Assembly (NCBI GenBank): GCA_017429205.1
Contig: JAFRPH010000007.1
Location: 1-47,668 of the forward strand
Length of the DNA stretch: 47,668 nucleotides
Direction of reading: 5' to 3'
From: Bacteroidales bacterium
Lineage (GTDB): Bacteria > Bacteroidota > Bacteroidia > Bacteroidales > UBA932
Shown: in pieces, positions 42,990-47,668 of the stretch
Layout: each line of letters starts with the position of its first letter
How positions within the stretch are numbered: position 1 is the first letter of the stretch
The notes under the pieces: generated by a model
The model's input: only the letters and a program-made list of their open reading frames with translations
What the model was told of the DNA's origin: nothing
Databases searched by the model: none
Program-made: the position numbers and the translations under genes

Positions 42990-45900
42990 TCAATTCTTCA
43001 TTTTGTCCGCGAGTACTTTCAGCAAGACACAGACATCCATGTTGTTATCTCCGGAAAGCAACTCGCGAACTTTCTTTTCAACTTCTTCCGCGGCACCTTT
43101 TTGAGATCGAGGGAGGCGGAATGTCTTGTCAGATTCTTCAATTCCAGTATTGCTGGTCAATCCGAAACTGAACAGTTCGTCCCCGGACTCACCCCGGTCT
43201 TCTGTTGACATGGCCGTATACCTATCCAGCAAGTGAAACATATAAACAATACTGTCAATCAAAGATTCTTCGTCCTTGTCCTTCAGTTGTTCCAACCTTC
43301 TGTCCATTACGGAAGCGGATAGCTTCTCAATAAGCTCATCCCTTCCGGTTGATGGTGCCAAGACTCTTTCCAAGAAGTTTCTTGACTTTTGGGGCAACAG
43401 ATGCCGCTTTACGCTTCCATACCGCTGTTCCAGCACTGGTTTGTATGAATCAAAACCTGCAGGTAAGCCCAGTTGCTCCACCACGCTTGACTCTATCCGG
43501 CCAATCAAATCGGAATAACAGGAATTCAGTTCGCGGATGGCTGAATAAATCTTATCAATATAATCCCTAACGAATTCGTCGTCATTGATTCCTTTATATC
43601 CTAATGCCGCCGGAAGATCATCGAAAAATGCCTTTTGTGGATCTGACGCCTGTGCCAGAACTTCTCTGAAACGTAAGGTTGTCAAGTTGCTGAACTTACG
43701 AGTGGACTTCGCATACTCATTTAAACGGCGGTAGAACTGAATGAAAGGCCGATAGACTTCTACAAAAGAATCCCTGGTCAACTCCACTCCCTGGTCCTTT
43801 TTCAAGAACTGGCGATACTTCCGGAAAAAGTCCATGTTAACACTCGTGACATTGAACGCCTTAATCGTGAATTCAGAGGGATTCTTTTGCATCAAGTCGA
43901 ATACCTCTCTATTCAGGGCATTTACATAACTACCGTTCGATGAATATAATGCATAATCCTGCTGGCTGACGAACAGATAGATGGGGATCCAGACTTCCAG
44001 GAACCCCTGTTTCATTTTGAAAGGCCTTGCCTTCAGTACCTTGAACAAATCACCAACCTTTCTGGGACGCTCTGATGTTCCGGCGATAAAGGAACTACAG
44101 GCGTTCCAGAAAATACGCATCGTCGACTCCTTTGGTGCATCTAAATGATAGGTTCCATCTTCCGTCAGACAATGCATCTCCGTAAACTTCAGCAAAGAAA
44201 GATAGATCGTTTTCTCGGGAGGGAAACTCTCAGGGGGAAAACCCAAATCCGGCAATTCACTGCGATTCAAAACGGCATCCAAAAGATTGGACTTCGCCGT
44301 TGTAATTGCCGAGCTCAATTTCTGTCGATTAAAGAGTTCGTTCTTCATGACTGGCGTATCCGGATAGAAGTGATCGCACATTTGAGAAAGAAGTCTGTTG
44401 AAATCTCGTTTGCAAAAAATGAGACACTCTTCACCCATCGCATACCAACGCACCTTTCCATCCCCGCTGAACAGACTGTCATTCAAGGCAGCATTAAGCT
44501 TCTCCTTCTCAAAATCCTGAATACTTACAATCTCTTTCGATGCTACGGCATCGTCGAGAGCAATATTCTCCAGCAGATACTGAAGTTTCTTGATTTCATG
44601 GAGATGCCCGATGATCTCCTCCATATTTTGGAACACGGCATAAACGACCGCATGCGGATTAGCAGCCGAATGAGCCTGCACTGTCTGTCCCACTGAAGAA
44701 TCCAAGGGGAAGAGTAATTCACAGAAACCATCAATATCTCCTTCCGGGATTCGGTCTTCCAGTTCATTGAGAAGGATAAACTCAAAATACCGCGGCGTTC
44801 CTTTCCTGAAATATGAGGCCGATGCCGTTGCTATCCGAGGGCGAATATAGGCCTGCAATTCGTCCACGGACGGGATTGGTGTCGGGACAATAGCGGCCGC
44901 TTTGATCAATTCTCCTTCAATGTCGATATCCGTCCCATCAAACAGAATATACCGGTTTTTATAAGAGGCGAAGCGAATAATTTTCAACACTTCCAACTTG
45001 CGGAGCAACTCCTCGGCATGATCGATTCCCATGGCCAGATGAGCATACGTATAGAAGTCCTCCCTGGAGAACATCGTGTCGGGATTGGAGAGGATCCCCG
45101 TCAACCCAATCGCTTTTACAATCTTAAGGGCGTCCTCCACCAATGATTCTTCCAACAGGCCGTTCTCAACACGACCTATGGCAACCTTCACGGCTGACCA
45201 GGCGGAAGAATCCAGATTAACTTCGGCGATTTGTGAGTAAAAATGATAGGTCAAGTAATCGTATACCGAAGACAGATTATAAGTTCCCTTCCCTGAAAAG
45301 TCCGCTAATGAATATTTTCCCACCGAATTCAAAAAAGAGAAGAGCGACCGTTCATTCTGTCCATATCGTTGGATAGCCAGCGTCAGGCTCTGAGCAGCGA
45401 ATGGATCCATAGGAGAGAGACATAATGCCGTCTCGTATTTAAATCCGTCTGTGATAAAATGGCATTTCTTCGCCAAATCATAGATGGTTTGGAAAGCAGG
45501 AATGACGATGGCGGGCTGAAGGCCATCTCTCATTTGTTCTGCTGCAATAAGAAGGTATTGTTCAACGGGTTCAGAAAAAACGATATCTTTGTAACGGCCT
45601 TTCACTTTATTCCATTCCTGGCGCTGTGATTCCGTCAAACCGGATGCATAAGCGCCGAAACTTTGATGCAGTGTAGTAACCAGGATTGCCTTTCGCCGAT
45701 GGTCATTAACTAATTCCGCCAACTTTTGGAGGAAGTATAATTCCTCTTCAGGGTTGTTTTTTGCCGCATGCTCCAGCACCTTTCCAAACTCATCGACAAA
45801 TATAAGAAGTGCCTGTCCAGAAGATTCGGACAATCGGCATCTTGCTCTCAGCTCGTCCAAGACATTTCGTCCTTCAGGACATTCCAATTTCCTGGAAAGC

Positions 45901-46196
45901 ACAGATTGCATCGACGCATATTCACCTACGATGTTGATGATATTAAAACCATGGCAACCAAAAAACACTTCCGGACCGCTCAGGAGCTGTTTCTTTCCAT
46001 AGATCAAATCATTTTCCAGAGCGAGAATAAAACTGGATTTCCCGGTTCCATAGGTTCCGATAACCGAGAATGAGTGAACCCCGGATTGGACATTCGCAGC
46101 GATTTCTCCCGCTGCTCGCCGAGCATTCGCCGTGATGATATAATGGAAGTCGGGAGCAAAACCCGCCTCGATATTGACTGATGCAATATAGCTCAT
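42990..46196 (-). CDS. sspC: Large P-loop ATPase, SspC type
   Basis: 1068 residues, cytoplasmic. Walker A VIGTYGTGKSSFIL (45-58) and Walker B LLIFVDEFGKVLEH (130-143) near the N-terminus, then LVTTLHQSFGAYASG, a sensor-like segment. The remaining 800 residues are mostly helical with no known motif and end in a Glu/Lys-rich coil. It fits the ATPase of SspBCD single-strand phosphorothioation modules by size, motif position and gene order; a general P-loop ATPase of another defence system is the alternative. Its start overlaps the DUF4007 stop (ATGA). AT-richer and with codon use unlike the chromosomal genes to the left. Confidence 0.8.
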   Translation of the reverse strand: MSYIASVNIEAGFAPDFHYIITANARRAAGEIAANVQSGVHSFSVIGTYGTGKSSFILALENDLIYGKKQLLSGPEVFFGCHGFNIINIVGEYASMQSVLSRKLECPEGRNVLDELRARCRLSESSGQALLIFVDEFGKVLEHAAKNNPEEELYFLQKLAELVNDHRRKAILVTTLHQSFGAYASGLTESQRQEWNKVKGRYKDIVFSEPVEQYLLIAAEQMRDGLQPAIVIPAFQTIYDLAKKCHFITDGFKYETALCLSPMDPFAAQSLTLAIQRYGQNERSLFSFLNSVGKYSLADFSGKGTYNLSSVYDYLTYHFYSQIAEVNLDSSAWSAVKVAIGRVENGLLEESLVEDALKIVKAIGLTGILSNPDTMFSREDFYTYAHLAMGIDHAEELLRKLEVLKIIRFASYKNRYILFDGTDIDIEGELIKAAAIVPTPIPSVDELQAYIRPRIATASASYFRKGTPRYFEFILLNELEDRIPEGDIDGFCELLFPLDSSVGQTVQAHSAANPHAVVYAVFQNMEEIIGHLHEIKKLQYLLENIALDDAVASKEIVSIQDFEKEKLNAALNDSLFSGDGKVRWYAMGEECLIFCKRDFNRLLSQMCDHFYPDTPVMKNELFNRQKLSSAITTAKSNLLDAVLNRSELPDLGFPPESFPPEKTIYLSLLKFTEMHCLTEDGTYHLDAPKESTMRIFWNACSSFIAGTSERPRKVGDLFKVLKARPFKMKQGFLEVWIPIYLFVSQQDYALYSSNGSYVNALNREVFDLMQKNPSEFTIKAFNVTSVNMDFFRKYRQFLKKDQGVELTRDSFVEVYRPFIQFYRRLNEYAKSTRKFSNLTTLRFREVLAQASDPQKAFFDDLPAALGYKGINDDEFVRDYIDKIYSAIRELNSCYSDLIGRIESSVVEQLGLPAGFDSYKPVLEQRYGSVKRHLLPQKSRNFLERVLAPSTGRDELIEKLSASVMDRRLEQLKDKDEESLIDSIVYMFHLLDRYTAMSTEDRGESGDELFSFGLTSNTGIEESDKTFRLPRSQKGAAEEVEKKVRELLSGDNNMDVCVLLKVLADKMKN

Positions 46197-47062
46197 GGAT
46201 GGTAGTAGCGTTCAAGGACAGCCATCTTGTCCATTTCGGCCAGGAACTGAATATTCCGGACCCCACTGTTATCGGTATAAGTTAAAAAGGCAGGATAGAG
46301 AGAAACCAGTTCTTTCACTTTTTCAATAAACCGGGGAATCGAGAAGCCAAAGACCAGTGCCAAGTCTTGCATTTTATCAAAAGACAGCGTGTTTTCCTCG
46401 CCTTTGCTATCCAACAGAGCATATAGCAGAATGTCTGGATCCAGTCCATCAAGCGCAGTCTCGTTAAAGACGTATCTTTCCACCAGCTGATTCCGGTTGT
46501 TACGTTCACTCCTTAACTGCGAAATCAATCCCAGCTCAATCAACAATGCGGAAAAATCTTCAGGGCTTTTCGTATCAGACGGAGTGACGTAGTTCCGAAT
46601 GAAGACGGAGATGTCTTTCTTGACCGTATTCTCACTAAACGGTGATTTCTGACCAGGTAAAGAACACTTCCGACGAACCAAAGACATCAATTGGTCCTTG
46701 TCAAACTCTTTTCTCTCGCGACGCAATTCCAAAAACGCCAAATAATAGAGACTGGCTAATTGCCTCGTGATTATCTGATAATGAAGAATCCAAAGCGAAC
46801 CATTATCTTCAAGAAAGGGGTCTACACCCCCATCGTTAGAAAAGATGAAAGAAGCAATCCTTGTCGCTTGATTATCTTCCATCAATCCAAATGCCTTCAT
46901 CCAATAGCGGATAGCCGACACCATGTTCTTTCCCACACCTAATTTAACTACCGCATCCGGTGCATTGAAATCCACTCCGCTTTCCAGGGCATCAAATCCC
47001 TTCTTCAACCATAGTGAACGGCAGAAGAATGACTCGTGTCCGGAAAAAGTGAGCTTACTCAT
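46193..47062 (-). CDS. sspB: DUF4007 protein, SspB type
   Basis: 289 residues from the chosen start. The family signature is at the N-terminus: MSKLTFSGHESFFCRSLWL, then VVKLGVGKNMVSAIRYWMKA, with WILHYQIITRQLASLYYLAF further on. DUF4007 proteins are found beside DndC-like enzymes, and SspB of this kind is described as the nicking nuclease of the SspABCD phosphorothioation system (from memory). An upstream in-frame ATG at 47140 is rejected: the family signature begins immediately at 47062 and the extra residues fall within an inverted repeat. First gene of the operon. Confidence 0.8.
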   Translation of the reverse strand: MSKLTFSGHESFFCRSLWLKKGFDALESGVDFNAPDAVVKLGVGKNMVSAIRYWMKAFGLMEDNQATRIASFIFSNDGGVDPFLEDNGSLWILHYQIITRQLASLYYLAFLELRRERKEFDKDQLMSLVRRKCSLPGQKSPFSENTVKKDISVFIRNYVTPSDTKSPEDFSALLIELGLISQLRSERNNRNQLVERYVFNETALDGLDPDILLYALLDSKGEENTLSFDKMQDLALVFGFSIPRFIEKVKELVSLYPAFLTYTDNSGVRNIQFLAEMDKMAVLERYYHP

Positions 47063-47068
47063 ATCAAA

Positions 47069-47221
47069 CGTGGGACTGTTTTCCAATCCCACCGAGGAGG
47101 CTCTGGTAAGCCGGACAATGGAATGGCATAACAGTCCCACGCGATAAGGCGTGAGACGTTATGCTTTCCTGATTGTCCTTTAAAAATTTACCAGATTTCC
47201 TCGGACAGGAAAGGCATAACG
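47069..47221 (-). promoter_or_regulatory. Structured leader of the ssp-type operon (nested inverted repeats)
   Basis: Within the leader, 47126-47164 forms one near-perfect hairpin: GCATAAC/GTTATGC outer stem, GTC/GAC, CACGC/GCGTG inner stem and a 6-base loop. CGTTATGCTTTCCTG (47157-47171) also pairs with 47206-47221, with one bulged base. CGTGGGACTGTT (47069-47080) pairs perfectly with 47130-47141. The last two pairings each compete with the hairpin. This could be an attenuator or a protein-binding operator. Confidence 0.65.
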
Positions 47222-47242
47222 CTCTTGTTCTCGTATTTTTTT

Positions 47243-47273
47243 CAAATATAAAACTTTTCCAGCGGGAAACAAA
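47243..47273 (-). promoter_or_regulatory. Promoter of the ssp-type operon
   Basis: On the minus strand: TTTG (complement of 47270-47273), a 19-base spacer, then TATATTTG (complement of 47243-47250). Both boxes and spacing fit the Bacteroidetes consensus. Transcription would begin near 47237, giving a leader of about 175 bases before the sspB-like ATG. Confidence 0.75.
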
Positions 47274-47437
47274 GTTTCCTCCCATAAAAAGTGTGTCAAT
47301 TATTCTGAGGTTCCAGTTGGATCTAGCGCACATTCCGCCTTCCATTGGCCATATCGCGGCAGATGCCGGTTTGCTATCCGGGGTGTGCAGCGATTTGATG
47401 CGTATAATCGGGTTTTTGCTCCAGACCTGATTCAGAT
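47274..47437. other. Non-coding stretch between ssp promoter and terminal palindrome
   Basis: No convincing gene on either strand. The frame that is open across it on the minus strand lacks any recognisable motif and runs straight through the promoter and leader. Nothing else was identified here. Confidence 0.5.
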
Positions 47438-47668
47438 TCCGGGTCAAGCCCGGAATGACGAAAGGTCAAGCCCGGACTATCGGTGTCCCCATCTAGGGAA
47501 GGTTTAATCGGGCGGCGGGAGGCTTCGGCGTCAAGCGCCTTCCCGACACCGTGCGAGCACGATGAAAGACGCATGACGCCGAAGCCTCCCGCCGCCCGTC
47601 AAACCTTCCCTAGATGGGGACACCGATAGTCCGGGCTTGACCTTTCGTCATTCCGGGCTTGACCCGGA
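47438..47668. repeat. Long inverted repeat (about 95-base arms) running to the window end
   Basis: Bases 47438-47533 are repeated in inverted orientation at 47574-47668, with one small indel and mismatch near GGTTTAATCGGG. The 40-base centre holds a further small hairpin (CGTGC-GA-GCACG). Each arm contains GGTCAAGCCCGGA twice, a motif type that recurs in dispersed intergenic repeats. The right arm ends exactly at the last base of the window, so the element may continue. Confidence 0.9.

Noticed and set aside
36589..47062. Classical Dnd, DISARM or BREX system
   Set aside because: No DndB, DndE, methyltransferase, PglZ or BrxC-like gene is seen. DUF4007 plus large ATPase plus PP-loop enzyme fits SspBCD better.
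47126..47221. CRISPR-like or tRNA-like element in the ssp leader
   Set aside because: The repeats are inverted rather than direct, with no regular spacers, and no cloverleaf with T-loop consensus can be drawn.
47064..47447. 127-codon minus-strand frame upstream of the DUF4007 gene
   Set aside because: It runs through the promoter and leader hairpins, has no motif and cannot be transcribed in full from the promoter at 47243-47273.

Overview
The window is high-GC DNA from a member of the Bacteroidetes, most likely an uncultured gut or rumen Bacteroidales. The evidence is a SusC/SusD pair, FISUMP-type and fimbrillin-like lipoproteins, DUF4290-FtsK-LolA in one operon, an AddAB pair of the Bacteroidetes type, and many promoters of the Bacteroidetes form (TTG, about 20 bases, then TAnnTTTG) with almost no Shine-Dalgarno sites. 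It is probably the end of a metagenomic contig: the left edge cuts a gene and the right edge lies at the tip of a long palindrome. No rRNA, tRNA, CRISPR array or complete insertion sequence was seen.

Bases 1-34,911 look like ordinary chromosome. They hold a truncated GH3 glycosidase with a PA14 insert, then genes of acyl-phosphate metabolism: butyrate kinase (2270-3394), and an operon of acetate kinase, a phosphate butyryltransferase-family enzyme and two small unknown genes (9596 back to 6539). Between these are an AlbA_2/WYL fusion regulator and a beta-carbonic anhydrase. Next come a minimal ComEC-like membrane protein, ApbE, a FISUMP lipoprotein, the DUF4290-FtsK-LolA-like operon, SusC/SusD, AddA/AddB, a rubrerythrin, a translationally coupled pair of a 1264-residue GH3 enzyme and a propeller-like secreted protein, and a lipase-like lipoprotein followed by a tiny ORF.

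At about 35.0 kb a palindromic repeat marks a clear change to more AT-rich sequence. From there to 47,062 every gene is on the minus strand, and the block looks like a horizontally acquired defence island. Its main operon reads DUF4007 protein (SspB-like), large P-loop ATPase (SspC-like), PP-loop sulfurtransferase-type enzyme (SspD/DndC-like), PLD-helicase fusion, 79-residue protein, Rad50/SMC-like ATPase and a 190-residue unknown. Genes are spaced by ATGA, TGATATG or a few bases. Content and order match the published sspBCD-sspFGH type of phosphorothioate DNA-backbone modification and restriction cassette: the first three genes would put sulfur into host DNA, and the next three or four would attack unmodified phage DNA. 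No cysteine desulfurase (SspA) is present, so sulfur would have to come from a housekeeping desulfurase. A separate HNH nuclease-HIT pair follows downstream with its own promoter.

The last 600 bases hold no convincing gene. They contain the ssp promoter, an about 175-base leader full of nested and competing inverted repeats, and an about 95-base-arm palindrome that runs to the end of the window.
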